Origin: Pseudomonadota bacterium | GTDB lineage: Bacteria; Desulfobacterota; Binatia; Binatales; Binataceae | NCBI GenBank assembly: GCA_021325025.1 | Contig: JAJPHZ010000001.1 | Coordinates: forward strand, 45,580 to 109,579 | DNA: 64,000 nucleotides | Direction of reading: 5' to 3' | Shown: one piece after another, positions 27,389 through 36,586 of the stretch | Numbering within the stretch: the stretch's first letter is position 1 | Layout: the number at the start of each line of letters is the position of its first letter | Notes under the pieces: generated by a model | What the model was told of the DNA's origin: nothing | The model's database searches: none | Seen by the model: the letters and a program-made list of their open reading frames with translations, nothing else | Made by a program: the position numbers and the translations under genes

Positions 27389-28309
27389 ATGCAGACGTTT
27401 TTGCAGGCATTTGTTAGGCACCTTCTGCGAATGTGGAGCCGGACCTGTAAGGCTCCGGGATACCTGTCCCAGATCGTGGATCACTATGGTGCTTTTCTCA
27501 GTGCTCGACCACTGGTTACGGGCATTCCCGGGGGTTGTACTATGCTGTGCGACGTGCAGGACCATGTGCAGCAACGGATCTATTTTCTTGGTGTCTATGA
27601 AGCACCCACCGCATATTGCTTTTGGCAGCTTGTACAGTCCGGGATGACCGTTGTAGACGCAGGTGCCAATGTCGGACAGTACACGCTATTGGCGGCAAAT
27701 AGGGTTGGGCCATCCGGCCTTGTTATCAGTTTCGAGCCGGTATCACACCTTTTTGACCGACTACGGGACAATGTAGAGCGCAATCGGCTCACCAACGTCA
27801 AATTAAATCGCGTGGCCCTGTGGAGCAGCAACTCACAAATCCGCCTGTCGCTTCCCCCGGGCTCCATGGACAACCTCGGGGCATACAGCGCTCTCGTTCG
27901 AGGTGAATGTGCAGTGGTGGCGCCTGCGGTCCGCCTCGACGATTATTTGGCCTGCGAGATGGTGTCACGTATTGATTTGATCAAGATCGATATAGAAGGC
28001 GCTGAGCCGATGGCTTTGGAGGGAGCCGTCCAGACACTGGCAAGGTTCCACCCTGTGGTCTTGATGGAGGTGCGCCAAGATATGCTCGCCCGCACAGGAA
28101 GGACCACCAGACACCTGTGGAACACTATGGAGGGCCTCGGATATCGGGCATTCCTGGTTGGTCACTCCTCTGACACCAGCCGCCCGCTGCCTGACCTGGA
28201 CCCCGTCCGGGTTGGGAATGTCTTGTTCTATGCCGGTGATTTACCGGCGGCTTTGACTCAACGGTGGAATTATCGGGATGCGTTGCGATGGGCGCACAGC
28301 GCGTGGTGA
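27389..28309 (+). CDS. FkbM family methyltransferase
   Basis: A 306-residue SAM-dependent methyltransferase of the FkbM type, often found in polysaccharide loci where it O-methylates sugars. Motif I is VVDAGANVGQYTLLA (about residues 88-102), followed by VISFEPVSHLFDRLRDNVER and the family-typical IDLIKIDIEGAEPMALEGA. The ATG at 27389 is chosen, with an AGGTGAG site about 10 bases upstream; GTG codons at 27377 and 27383 are in frame. The longer open frame from 27230 overlaps the preceding gene and is not used. Confidence 0.88.
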   Translation: MQTFLQAFVRHLLRMWSRTCKAPGYLSQIVDHYGAFLSARPLVTGIPGGCTMLCDVQDHVQQRIYFLGVYEAPTAYCFWQLVQSGMTVVDAGANVGQYTLLAANRVGPSGLVISFEPVSHLFDRLRDNVERNRLTNVKLNRVALWSSNSQIRLSLPPGSMDNLGAYSALVRGECAVVAPAVRLDDYLACEMVSRIDLIKIDIEGAEPMALEGAVQTLARFHPVVLMEVRQDMLARTGRTTRHLWNTMEGLGYRAFLVGHSSDTSRPLPDLDPVRVGNVLFYAGDLPAALTQRWNYRDALRWAHSAW

Positions 28310-28356
28310 GCCCATCGCTGGGCATGCCCTTCTTCCTGAATGAACGAGTTGCATAC

Positions 28357-29877
28357 ATGCGAACTGTACGCTCCATCCTGACCTTTCTCAGCTCCGGGTT
28401 TTATAGCGCCGTAATGCTCGGCGTCGGCTTCGTCGCTACCCCCTTGTTGCTGCGCTGGTTGGGTGATGAGCGCTACGGGGCATTTGAAGCTGGCACTGAC
28501 TGGTTTCGCTACGTCGCCCTTTTTGAACTCGGCATCGGCGGGGCATTGCAACCGCTGCTGGCGCTGGCGTGGGCCCGCCGCGACGAGCGTGAACTCGCCG
28601 CGCTGCTTGCTGCCGGCGTGCGCGCCTATATCCGCCTTGCAACCGTCATGTTGGTTCTCGGACTTGTTTTGAGCCTGAACATGCCCAGGTTGCTGCCGGT
28701 CGCCGCCGGCTCACGCTCGGACCTGCGCTTGGGCTGTCTGGTCGGCCTGGCAGCGCTTCTTCTGCTTCCCCTCGCGCCGTTCCGGGCGCTCTTTGAGGCC
28801 GAACAAAAGGGTTATTTCATCAACGTTGCCTTGCTCGGACAGTCGTTGCTGATTACGGCCTGCTCTCTGCTTCTGGCCTGGGCAAAATGGGGCATCACCG
28901 GACAGTTCGTCGCAGTCTTCGTGGGAACAGCCGCATTCAGCAGCGGTGTCAGCTACACCGCCATCAAACACTTGCGCGGCAGGGTGCGACCCCTCCTGCG
29001 CCGTGCGACACAATCACCTGAATGGAGAGCGATTTGGAAGCTCAACTGGCCCACCTTCGCACTTAACACCTGCGGACAAGTGGGTTTGCTGACGGACAAC
29101 ATTATTATCGGCGGCTTGATGTCGCCAGCGCTGGTGGTGCCGTTTTTCATCACCCAGCGGCTTGCGGCATTGACCCAGCGCCAGTTGCAGGGCATCGGGA
29201 ACGCGAGCTGGGCGGCACTGGCCGAATTGCACGCCCTGGGACAGGGCGAAGTTTTCAATCGGCGGCTGGTTGAGCTGACCCGCTTAATCGCAATCCTTTC
29301 GATTGCCGTGTTAGCGCCGATTATCGGGTACAACCGGTATTTCGTCGTGCTTTGGGTGGGCAGGTCACGATATGGAGGCGACGCATTGACGGTAATCGCA
29401 GCGACTGATTGTTTCCTGCAGGCTATCTTTTCGCTGTGGGGCTGGTGTATCAGCGGCACCGGCCGGGTCGCTCAGATAATGCCCGGCATGATCGCGCAAA
29501 CAGCACTGAACTTCGCGTTGAGCCTCATCCTCACGTTCAAGTTTGGCTTTCTCGGCCCGGTCCTTGGCACGCTGGCCGGATTCGCGGCGGTCAGTTCATG
29601 GTATCTGCCTTGGCTGCTTCACCGCCTCTTTCAGACTTCTCCCGTTGAGTTGGCGGCCGCCGCATTGCTGCCCCTGCTATCGGGAATTCCCTTTGGCACC
29701 ATCGTCTGGTGGTTTTCCAGGTCGCTCCCACCGCGCGGCTGGCTCGATCTAAGTGCAGAAATGGGCCTGTGCGGCTTGCTTTATCTGGCCTCGTGGTGGT
29801 TGATCGGCCTCAGCCCAGTTGAAAAACAACTATGGTGGCGCAGAGCCCACGCGCTGGTGCCCGGCAGGTCGCTTTAG
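28357..29877 (+). CDS. Wzx-like polysaccharide flippase
   Basis: A 506-residue membrane protein with about 12-14 hydrophobic segments of the MATE/MOP (polysaccharide biosynthesis) superfamily. It begins MRTVRSILTFLSSGFYSAVM and has LLRWLGDERYGAFEA in the first loop, a typical Wzx feature. It should flip the undecaprenyl-linked repeat unit across the inner membrane. The ATG at 28357 is preferred; an ATG at 28324 is also in frame and would add 11 residues. It follows the FkbM gene by 47 bases. Confidence 0.88.
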   Translation: MRTVRSILTFLSSGFYSAVMLGVGFVATPLLLRWLGDERYGAFEAGTDWFRYVALFELGIGGALQPLLALAWARRDERELAALLAAGVRAYIRLATVMLVLGLVLSLNMPRLLPVAAGSRSDLRLGCLVGLAALLLLPLAPFRALFEAEQKGYFINVALLGQSLLITACSLLLAWAKWGITGQFVAVFVGTAAFSSGVSYTAIKHLRGRVRPLLRRATQSPEWRAIWKLNWPTFALNTCGQVGLLTDNIIIGGLMSPALVVPFFITQRLAALTQRQLQGIGNASWAALAELHALGQGEVFNRRLVELTRLIAILSIAVLAPIIGYNRYFVVLWVGRSRYGGDALTVIAATDCFLQAIFSLWGWCISGTGRVAQIMPGMIAQTALNFALSLILTFKFGFLGPVLGTLAGFAAVSSWYLPWLLHRLFQTSPVELAAAALLPLLSGIPFGTIVWWFSRSLPPRGWLDLSAEMGLCGLLYLASWWLIGLSPVEKQLWWRRAHALVPGRSL

Positions 29878-29981
29878 GCGGAACAAACTTGGCCGATGGA
29901 TAGTCGTGGGCGAGGGTTGGCCCAAAATGGTCGCTACTCTTAGCGCCTGGGGGATCCAAACCACACTGTAATGCAGTCACA

Positions 29982-30992
29982 ATGAGGGCGACCACAAGTG
30001 TGTTAATTCCGAGCTTCGGGCGGCCCGCGGCACTCACTCGCTGTCTTGCGAGCCTGACCCAACAAACACTGGCGCCCGACGAGGTAGTGGTTGTGTGGCA
30101 GGCAACCGATGACGCAACCCGGGATGCCGCGCTAAGCTTTGAACATAGGACGCCTTTTTCCCTCATCGTCGTCCATAGTCCCGCAAGAGGGATTACCTGC
30201 TCGGAAAATGCGGCTTTGAGGTGCTCACGGGGAGCCGTGGTTCTGCTGATCGACGATGATGCTACAGCACCCAGGGACTGGGTCGAGCGGCATCTTTCTC
30301 ACTTCGAGGACCCGACCGTGGGGGCCGTGGGAGGTCCTGCGGACAATTACACCACGGCAAATGCGCCATTTCCGCGCCGGGAACCGCACCAGATCGGCCG
30401 TATAACATGGTACGGCAGGTGTGTAGGAAACATGTACGATTACCCCGCGCATTGGAAGCATCGCCGTCAAATCGATGTGGACCAGCTCGTCGGTTACAAC
30501 ATGGCGGTGCGTCGCGCCGCTTTCGAGGGCTTCGAAGAGCGTCTGAAACCATACTGGCAGAAGTTTGAGACGGATATATGTCTACAGGTCGGGGAGCGCG
30601 GCTATCGAGTACTTTTCGACTTCGCAAATGTCGTTAACCATTATCCGACAAATACGGTTTATGCTCCGGGCCGTGGTGGCGACCTTGAGGCGAAGGTGTA
30701 TGGCGCCGCGTACAACTGGGCGTTCGTCCTATCGAAGCACAGTCCGCCGCATCTCCGGGCCTGCCGACTCCTCTACCTGCTTCTTCTAGGAAGCACCTCG
30801 ACACCGGGTCTATTAGGTGTCTTAGTCAACGCATTTCGTGGAAACGGCATTATCGCCGAGGTCACGCTCTTGCCGCGGATCCTCAAGAGCTTTCTATCGG
30901 GTTGGAACGCCGGAGCGAGGGCGCGGGTTTCCAGGTCCAACGCACGGTCGGTTTTGTTCCGGCATAACGTCTGCGACACCAAGATCCGATGA
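29982..30992 (+). CDS. Glycosyltransferase family 2
   Basis: A 336-residue GT-A inverting glycosyltransferase. It starts TSVLIPSFGRPAALTRCLAS, the GT2 start, and contains the metal-binding VVLLIDDDATAPRDWVERHL (DxD-like IDDD) and a GYNMAVRRAAFEGFEERLKP acceptor segment followed by ETDICLQVGERGYRVLFD. It is the only clear GT2 in the window. The stop TGA overlaps the ATG of the next glycosyltransferase, indicating coupling. Confidence 0.9.
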   Translation: MRATTSVLIPSFGRPAALTRCLASLTQQTLAPDEVVVVWQATDDATRDAALSFEHRTPFSLIVVHSPARGITCSENAALRCSRGAVVLLIDDDATAPRDWVERHLSHFEDPTVGAVGGPADNYTTANAPFPRREPHQIGRITWYGRCVGNMYDYPAHWKHRRQIDVDQLVGYNMAVRRAAFEGFEERLKPYWQKFETDICLQVGERGYRVLFDFANVVNHYPTNTVYAPGRGGDLEAKVYGAAYNWAFVLSKHSPPHLRACRLLYLLLLGSTSTPGLLGVLVNAFRGNGIIAEVTLLPRILKSFLSGWNAGARARVSRSNARSVLFRHNVCDTKIR

Positions 30993-32170
30993 TCGAGCAG
31001 TGTAACGTGCACGATGCATCTGCTCCTCAGCCCGGCGGCAGACTGGCCGTCGACCAATCGGCCGGGCCCGGGGTGGAACGAGACGGCTTTCGCAATCGTA
31101 AGGTGATGGCGTTTGCGACCTTCGGCGGTGACCGTGTTCGTCTTGAGGGGCTGCTCCAACTGGTTGGGGCCGAATTTATCTCCTTGCAGACAAGACCGCG
31201 CCTTGGCGGCTTTCTGCGTCTGATCAGGAAGTTTCGGCGTACCCGCCCGGGTCTCGTCATTATGGAAGGGACCGGCGTGGCCGGAGGCGCTGCGGTCATG
31301 CTCAGCCGCCTGTTGTTAGGGACCCGCTACGTGGTGAGCAGTGGGGATGCGGTGGGCCCGTTTCTGGCCCGCAAGTATGGCTGGCTGTGGCCGATCTTTA
31401 ATGCTTATGAGCGCATGCTCTACAGGTGGTCCGCGGGTTTTATCGGCTGGTCACAATATTTCGTCGGCCGCGCGCTCACCTACGGTGCGCCGCGGGCGAT
31501 GACCGCCGGTGGCTGGGCTGATTTTCGCCTCGACGCGCAGCAGCGCCGCGCCCTGGGCGACGCCGTCCGCAGACACCTTGGAATCGCCCCGGCGACCATC
31601 GTGGTGGGTATCGCGGGTTCTTTGAACTGGAATCGCCGCGTTGGTTACTGCTACGGATTGGAACTGGTCCGGGCGCTCAGGCAGACGGCACGCACCGACC
31701 TGTGCGCGCTCATAGTCGGCGATGGAGACGGCCGGAGGCACCTGGAGAAGGCCGCCGGGGCCGACTTGGGAACCCGGGTGATCCTGACCGGCAAAGTGAC
31801 GCGCTGGGTTCTGCCGGGCTATCTGGCGGCCATGGATGCAGGCAGCCTGCCGCAAAGCGTGGACCAAGTCGGCGCGCTGCGGTACACGACCAAACTCAGC
31901 GAGTATCTCGCGGCTTCGCTGCCAATCATCACCGGACAGTTGCCGCTGGCCTACGACCTTGGCGGCGACTGGCTCTGGCGATTGCCGGGAAACTCGCCTT
32001 GGGATGATAAATACATCGCTTCCCTAACTACGGTTCTGGACAACCTCACGCCCGATGTAATCGAAACTAAACGCGCTGCGATTCCACGCGACCTTCCCGA
32101 GTTCGATCGCAACCGCCAGATTCGTGCGGTGACCGCTTTCCTGAACGACATCCTTAGCGAACCTGGATGA
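30989..32170 (+). CDS. Glycosyltransferase, GT4-like
   Basis: A 393-residue protein with a Rossmann-like N-terminal half (RRTRPGLVIMEGTGVAGGAA) and a C-terminal GT-B domain with TIVVGIAGSLNWNRRVGYCY, LIVGDGDGRRHLEKAAGAD, and LRYTTKLSEYLAASLPIITG. The first ~37 residues are poorly conserved looking, so the functional start could be the downstream in-frame ATG (MAFATFGGD). The ATGA overlap with the GT2 gene supports the first ATG. The sugar is unknown. Confidence 0.75.
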   Translation: MIEQCNVHDASAPQPGGRLAVDQSAGPGVERDGFRNRKVMAFATFGGDRVRLEGLLQLVGAEFISLQTRPRLGGFLRLIRKFRRTRPGLVIMEGTGVAGGAAVMLSRLLLGTRYVVSSGDAVGPFLARKYGWLWPIFNAYERMLYRWSAGFIGWSQYFVGRALTYGAPRAMTAGGWADFRLDAQQRRALGDAVRRHLGIAPATIVVGIAGSLNWNRRVGYCYGLELVRALRQTARTDLCALIVGDGDGRRHLEKAAGADLGTRVILTGKVTRWVLPGYLAAMDAGSLPQSVDQVGALRYTTKLSEYLAASLPIITGQLPLAYDLGGDWLWRLPGNSPWDDKYIASLTTVLDNLTPDVIETKRAAIPRDLPEFDRNRQIRAVTAFLNDILSEPG

Positions 32171-32351
32171 TTTTTTCGCCTCTACGCTTCTTGTTGATGG
32201 ACTTGCCGTGCCTACTCAGCGACTGTGCTGAGGCGCGTGCAGCACAGAACTTCACGAAGGAGCATATGCTGGTTGTGGACTCGGCAACGAGCGCGTCCAG
32301 CATACCGGATTAGGCAATCTCGCGGGGGATCCACTGGAAGACCAACCGGAC

Positions 32352-33146
32352 ATGAACCGCGGAGTGCGCTCGCCCCGCCTCGCGGAGCGCGACGGCATAC
32401 CCTCAGGCCATTACGCGCTCAAGCAAATTTTCTGCAGGAGCGCGCTTGTAGCGTGGAGCCACCGCAGCCGCTTCCGCCTGGCGCGCCGGCTTCTTGAACC
32501 GCACGCAGGCAGGCGCTTTTTGGATTACGGCTGCGGTGACGGGACTCTGCTTGCATATGTCAAGGACCTTTTCCCACAGGCGGTGGGAGTGGATGCGGAC
32601 TTCAGGCAGATTTGTGACTGCCGGCGCCGGTTCGTCACGGTTCCGAGCATTCGCTTCTTCACCCCCGACGATCTGCTGAAGACAACCTCTGAGGGCGCCT
32701 ACGACGTGGTGTGCTGCATGGAGGTACTGGAGCATTGCGTTGCTGAGGACCTGGAAACGGTTCTGAATAATCTGTCTCGCCTGGTTTCAGCGGGGGGCAC
32801 CGTGATCGTCAGCGTACCAATAGAAGTCGGCCCTGTGCTTCTCGGAAAGCAGATGGTGCGCGCCTTCGCCGGATGGCGCTCTTTGGGCGATTACCAGTAC
32901 CGCGAACGCTACACGGCGCCCGAATTTGTTCGAATGCTATTTGCTACGGCTCATACCTCGATTCCCCGCCCGGCGTACTTCAACGGCCGCGGATGGTTTT
33001 ACGGTCACAAGGGTTTCAACTGGCGGATCTTGCGGGATCATCTGGAAACAAAATTCAAACTCGATTCAATTCGCTTTTCACCCCTGGGTCTCCTCAATAC
33101 CGCCCTGTTCAATAGCCAGGCATGGTTTGTATGCACCCGGCCGTAA
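32352..33146 (+). CDS. Class I SAM-dependent methyltransferase
   Basis: A 264-residue methyltransferase. Motif I is RFLDYGCGDGTLLAYV (about residues 55-70), followed by AVGVDADFRQICDCRRRF and the bioC/ubiG-like YDVVCCMEVLEHCVAEDLET. The C-terminal half includes EIGPVLLGKQ-like VEVGPVLLGKQMVRAF and an aromatic patch FNGRGWFYGHKGFNWRIL seen in glycan-locus methyltransferases. It probably methylates a sugar. It follows a 181-base gap, and is the last plus-strand gene before the reverse-oriented lyase-like gene. Confidence 0.85.
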   Translation: MNRGVRSPRLAERDGIPSGHYALKQIFCRSALVAWSHRSRFRLARRLLEPHAGRRFLDYGCGDGTLLAYVKDLFPQAVGVDADFRQICDCRRRFVTVPSIRFFTPDDLLKTTSEGAYDVVCCMEVLEHCVAEDLETVLNNLSRLVSAGGTVIVSVPIEVGPVLLGKQMVRAFAGWRSLGDYQYRERYTAPEFVRMLFATAHTSIPRPAYFNGRGWFYGHKGFNWRILRDHLETKFKLDSIRFSPLGLLNTALFNSQAWFVCTRP

Positions 33147-33225
33147 GTGCCTGAACGGGGTTGACTTGGCGATTCATTTTTCACTTCCGCCCCAGGCCGA
33201 CTCAGTGCTTGATGTCGGCTCTGCT

Positions 33226-33256
33226 TTGACTTCGGAAGCGCTTCTTACTGTATACT
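33226..33256 (+). promoter_or_regulatory. Weak promoter-like sequence in a gene-poor gap
   Basis: TTGACT and TATACT are separated by 19 bases, two more than optimum, with TG just before the second box. No gene starts downstream on this strand until 35382, so it may be chance. The 201-base gap 33147-33347 otherwise shows nothing recognisable. Confidence 0.15.
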
Positions 33257-33347
33257 CGTGGTTCTGCGGCGGATCTGAATGACACTGTCGCTTCGCAGTT
33301 TCAGCAAATCTTGCCCTGCGTACCGGCCCTGCTACGCTGAAGTGGTG

Positions 33348-35174
33348 TTACCTGCTGTCCAACGCTTTGAAATAGTTTGGGGAGCTGCTGACCGGCACGT
33401 TGCTGTCGGCGGTGGTGCCGATGCTGATAATGGGGGCCTTGGGCGGCTTGTTTACGTGCACCAGGCAGGGGTAGCCGCGGGTGAAGCCGAACGAGGTGCC
33501 GGTCAGGATGTAGGGGGCGCCGCCATCCAGGATTAACGGCGCGATGCCGTGGGGAGTGCCGCTCCCATGCCCCGGAGAATCGATCTCGCCGCCCATGATC
33601 GTAATCGGCGCCCAGGAGTCGGCGGCGACAATGTCGGAAATCCAGGTCGAGCTGGGCGCTTCGGCGTCGAAGTACACCCGGTTGATCGAGGCCTGGCTGC
33701 CTTCGAAAACTATGCCGTAAATCGCGTTGCCGGGGCCGGGGCCGATGAAGATATTGGTGTAGGCGCCCGAACCCCCGCCGATTACCAGCGGAAAGCTCGA
33801 ATAGTTCAGGGTCAGGTTGGAATATTCGCCGCCGTTGTTGGTCTGCGCGAACAGGCCGAAGCGTCCGGTGCGGGGCCGATTGGCGGCCAACACGTAGATG
33901 TCGTCGAAGTGCGACTCGTATGAGTTGCCCGCAAAGTAAAGTCCGTAGTCGCAATACTCGCATCGCAGATGCTGGTAGCGGCCCACCACCGCCAGCCAGC
34001 CGAATACGCCGTCCTCACCCATCGTAAAGTCATGCAGGTCCGCGCCGCCGACAAACGGCACGCGCTTGCCGCCCGGCTCAGCACTCCTTCGCACCGGCAG
34101 CCATACGGTTCTGCGTCCCAGGTCGACCGCTCGCGTGATGCCGGGCGGATTGTCGTCGAAGGAAACCAGGATCAGCGTATGAGCGTCGGGCATCAGCCGG
34201 AACGGCGGCGGACTTTGACCCGGGCTGTAGCGCGCGACATTGGACAGCCGGACTTCATCGATCAGCCCGTCGATCGACGCGCTCCAGTAGCCGCCATCGG
34301 GCCACTGGGCCGCCATCGGGCCGATGTTGACATTCTCAAACGGAGTCTGGGTGACGCGGCCGCGGGCGGCTTTGGATGCCACCAGCTTGCCGTCCAGCAA
34401 CAGCCGCACCACCGCGCCGTCGTAGCTGAGTGCAAGATGATGAACCGTGTCGAGCGAAACCGCGACCTTCGCGGTCAGCTCGTAGCGGGTATGCGCGATG
34501 GTGATCAGACCGTAGGGGTTCTGCCCGAAGGTGATGCCGATTATAAAGGCCGTCGCGCGCGAGGCTCCCGGAAGACCACGGCCGTTGGTGGAGATGAAGC
34601 CGGCGCTGGAGACCAGCGTGGCCAGGCCGTTGGCCGATTGCGCCGCCGTCGTGCGCTGCCTGAAGTAGGCCTCGGCGGTGAAGGCCGCAAGCCCATCCAG
34701 TTCGACGTAAGGATCCTGGCGCAGCTCGACCGAGACGCTCTTGCCGCCGTCGGTATCAAAGGAATGACCGTTTCCGCCAACCAGCGAGGGTCCCTGATCG
34801 ACACCGGTCATTTTTGGTTCGACTATGATGCTAGGACCGATGTAGTTGGGTCTCACAATGGTGCCGGCGCGGCTGCCGACTCCCGCCATTTCCAGGTCCC
34901 CGCAGGTGATCCGCAGGGGCCGTTTCAACCAATAGATGCCGGTGGGCAACGCCACCTTGGGGTGGCCGTGGGCGATGTGTGTGGCGCAGGCCTGGTCGAT
35001 CGCGTTTTGAATCGCTGGTTGGGAATCGCCCGCGCCGTCGGCCCGTGCGCCGAACGCCGTCACGTCGTAGTTGCCGCGTTGTGTGAGGCGCCCGGGCGCC
35101 GCTCCCGCGGCGCATAGACACAGGGTGATCGGGACACCTGCGGCAACTGCAGCGATAAGTCCGATAAGCCGCAT
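33348..35174 (-). CDS. Secreted pectate-lyase-fold protein with LamG-like insertion
   Basis: A 608-residue extracytoplasmic protein. Residues 1-26 are a signal peptide (MRLIGLIAAVAAGVPITLCL). Residues ~35-115 match the start of the pectate-lyase-3/beta-helix family (YDVTAFGARADGAGDSQPAI, then VALPTGIYWLKRPLRI). Residues ~140-300 look like a concanavalin/LamG domain (FTAEAYFRQRT, LALSYDGAVVRLLLDGKLVA, IDGLIDEVRLSNVARY). Residues ~350-600 return to beta-helix sequence. Such proteins cleave or bind acidic polysaccharides, so a role in trimming or releasing the locus polymer is likely. The ATG at 35174 is used; GTG at 35192 is in frame. It runs opposite to all surrounding genes. Confidence 0.8.
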   Translation of the reverse strand: MRLIGLIAAVAAGVPITLCLCAAGAAPGRLTQRGNYDVTAFGARADGAGDSQPAIQNAIDQACATHIAHGHPKVALPTGIYWLKRPLRITCGDLEMAGVGSRAGTIVRPNYIGPSIIVEPKMTGVDQGPSLVGGNGHSFDTDGGKSVSVELRQDPYVELDGLAAFTAEAYFRQRTTAAQSANGLATLVSSAGFISTNGRGLPGASRATAFIIGITFGQNPYGLITIAHTRYELTAKVAVSLDTVHHLALSYDGAVVRLLLDGKLVASKAARGRVTQTPFENVNIGPMAAQWPDGGYWSASIDGLIDEVRLSNVARYSPGQSPPPFRLMPDAHTLILVSFDDNPPGITRAVDLGRRTVWLPVRRSAEPGGKRVPFVGGADLHDFTMGEDGVFGWLAVVGRYQHLRCEYCDYGLYFAGNSYESHFDDIYVLAANRPRTGRFGLFAQTNNGGEYSNLTLNYSSFPLVIGGGSGAYTNIFIGPGPGNAIYGIVFEGSQASINRVYFDAEAPSSTWISDIVAADSWAPITIMGGEIDSPGHGSGTPHGIAPLILDGGAPYILTGTSFGFTRGYPCLVHVNKPPKAPIISIGTTADSNVPVSSSPNYFKALDSR

Positions 35175-35381
35175 GGCTGCTTTATAGCGCACCGATGCTG
35201 TTTCGCACGAGCTGGGGTCGTCGCGTAGTCAAGCCAAAAAACATCCGTTGACGAGCAAAGGCGGTGGTTGGTCGAAGCAGACGGCAGCGGAGGCAGCGAT
35301 TCACAGTCCCCCGTCTTCCGCACCTGCAAGCCGCAAGTCATCTTGAACACCAACGATAGACCGGCCGCAACGCCGCGTCCG

Positions 35382-36575
35382 ATGCGCATCCTGTATCTGG
35401 CCCTCGGCGTGTTCGACAAGGGCGGCATTGCGCGCTACTGCCGCTACCAGATTCGCGCGCTGCGCGAGTTGGCGGGCGAGGACAATGTGCAGGTGCTGTC
35501 GCTGTTCGGACCCGGACCAAACGACCTCGAGGAACCCTTTGCGGTTAATCATGCCGGCGGCGGCCTGGGCCTAGGCAGCGAGGCCGCCTTCTTCCTGCGC
35601 GCGATGGGTGTGGCGGCGGTGCAGCGGGCGCAAATCGTATGGTCAAGTCATCTGCGGCTCTTACCGGCCGCCCTGGCACTAAGCCGGCGCACGGGCGCGC
35701 CGCTAGTGGTCAACATCTATGGGCGGGAACTGTGGGGTGGCCGTCTGCGCCTGCTCCATCGATCCACCCTGCCGCGCGCCGACCTGGTGCTCTCCGACTG
35801 CCATTTTTCGGCTGAGTTCGCAGCCAGCGCGTATAAGGTGGCGCCGCAGCGGGTGCAGGTGATTTGGGGCTGCGCTGACCTGGAGCGCTTTGCGCCGCGG
35901 GAGCGCAACCTGGAGCTGTTGCGGCAGTTCGGAATCCGGCACCATCCTGCCAACCGCTACGTGCTGACGCTGGGCAGAATCGACAAGCGCGCGCGCCACA
36001 AGGGCTACGACCGGTTGATCGACGCGGCCGCCGCGCTGCGCCAATATCCCAATTTGATCCTGCTGTTCGCCGGTGCCGGCGACGACCTGGAGCGCCTTAG
36101 GCAGCGCGCCCTAGCGGCGGGCCTGGCCGGGCGGGCGTACTTTTTGGGCGCGATTGCCGAAGACGCGCTGTGCGACGTGTACAACCTGTGCGACATCTTC
36201 GCGCTGGTCAGCGATCGCGGGCCGGGCCGCGGCGAGGGCATCCTGCTGACCCAGTTGGAAGCCGCCGCGTGCGCCAAGCCGGTTATCGTCGGCAATGAAG
36301 ACGGTGCGCAGGAGGCGGTAATTCACGACACCACCGGTTTCGTGGTCTCGCCGCGTGACCCGGCAGCGCTCAGCGGCTGCCTCGAGCGTCTGTTGCTTGA
36401 CGAGCGGCTGCGCCTGGAAATGGGTCGCGCGGCGCGGGCGCGGATGCAGACCCATTTCAGCTACGAGAAGTTCCGCGAGCGAACCCGCCGCGCGCTGGAG
36501 GCGCTCGGGAGCGGCCGCGCAAAGTTGACCCCGCGCCGCCGTTTCCGGATCCGGACAAACACCTACAGGAAGTAG
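35382..36575 (+). CDS. Glycosyltransferase family 4
   Basis: A 397-residue GT-B enzyme starting MRILYLALGVFDKGGIARYC, with VLTLGRIDKRARHKGYDRLI and the donor-site region GRGEGILLTQLEAAACAKPV. The ATG at 35382 matches the GT4 start; the frame is open upstream to 35268 with TTG at 35343 as an alternative. It begins a new plus-strand run, and the 207 bases between it and the lyase-like gene must hold divergent promoters. A basic Arg-rich tail ends the protein. Confidence 0.88.
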   Translation: MRILYLALGVFDKGGIARYCRYQIRALRELAGEDNVQVLSLFGPGPNDLEEPFAVNHAGGGLGLGSEAAFFLRAMGVAAVQRAQIVWSSHLRLLPAALALSRRTGAPLVVNIYGRELWGGRLRLLHRSTLPRADLVLSDCHFSAEFAASAYKVAPQRVQVIWGCADLERFAPRERNLELLRQFGIRHHPANRYVLTLGRIDKRARHKGYDRLIDAAAALRQYPNLILLFAGAGDDLERLRQRALAAGLAGRAYFLGAIAEDALCDVYNLCDIFALVSDRGPGRGEGILLTQLEAAACAKPVIVGNEDGAQEAVIHDTTGFVVSPRDPAALSGCLERLLLDERLRLEMGRAARARMQTHFSYEKFRERTRRALEALGSGRAKLTPRRRFRIRTNTYRK

Positions 36576-36586
36576 AGATCTTCAAG

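Noticed and set aside
33279..33536. An 85-codon plus-strand frame past the promoter-like site at 33226
   Set aside because: It overlaps the real lyase-fold gene in antisense and has unnatural composition.
33969..35117. A 382-codon plus-strand frame inside the lyase-fold gene
   Set aside because: The minus-strand frame has a signal peptide and beta-helix sequence, while the plus-strand one is His/Arg/Gly-rich shadow.
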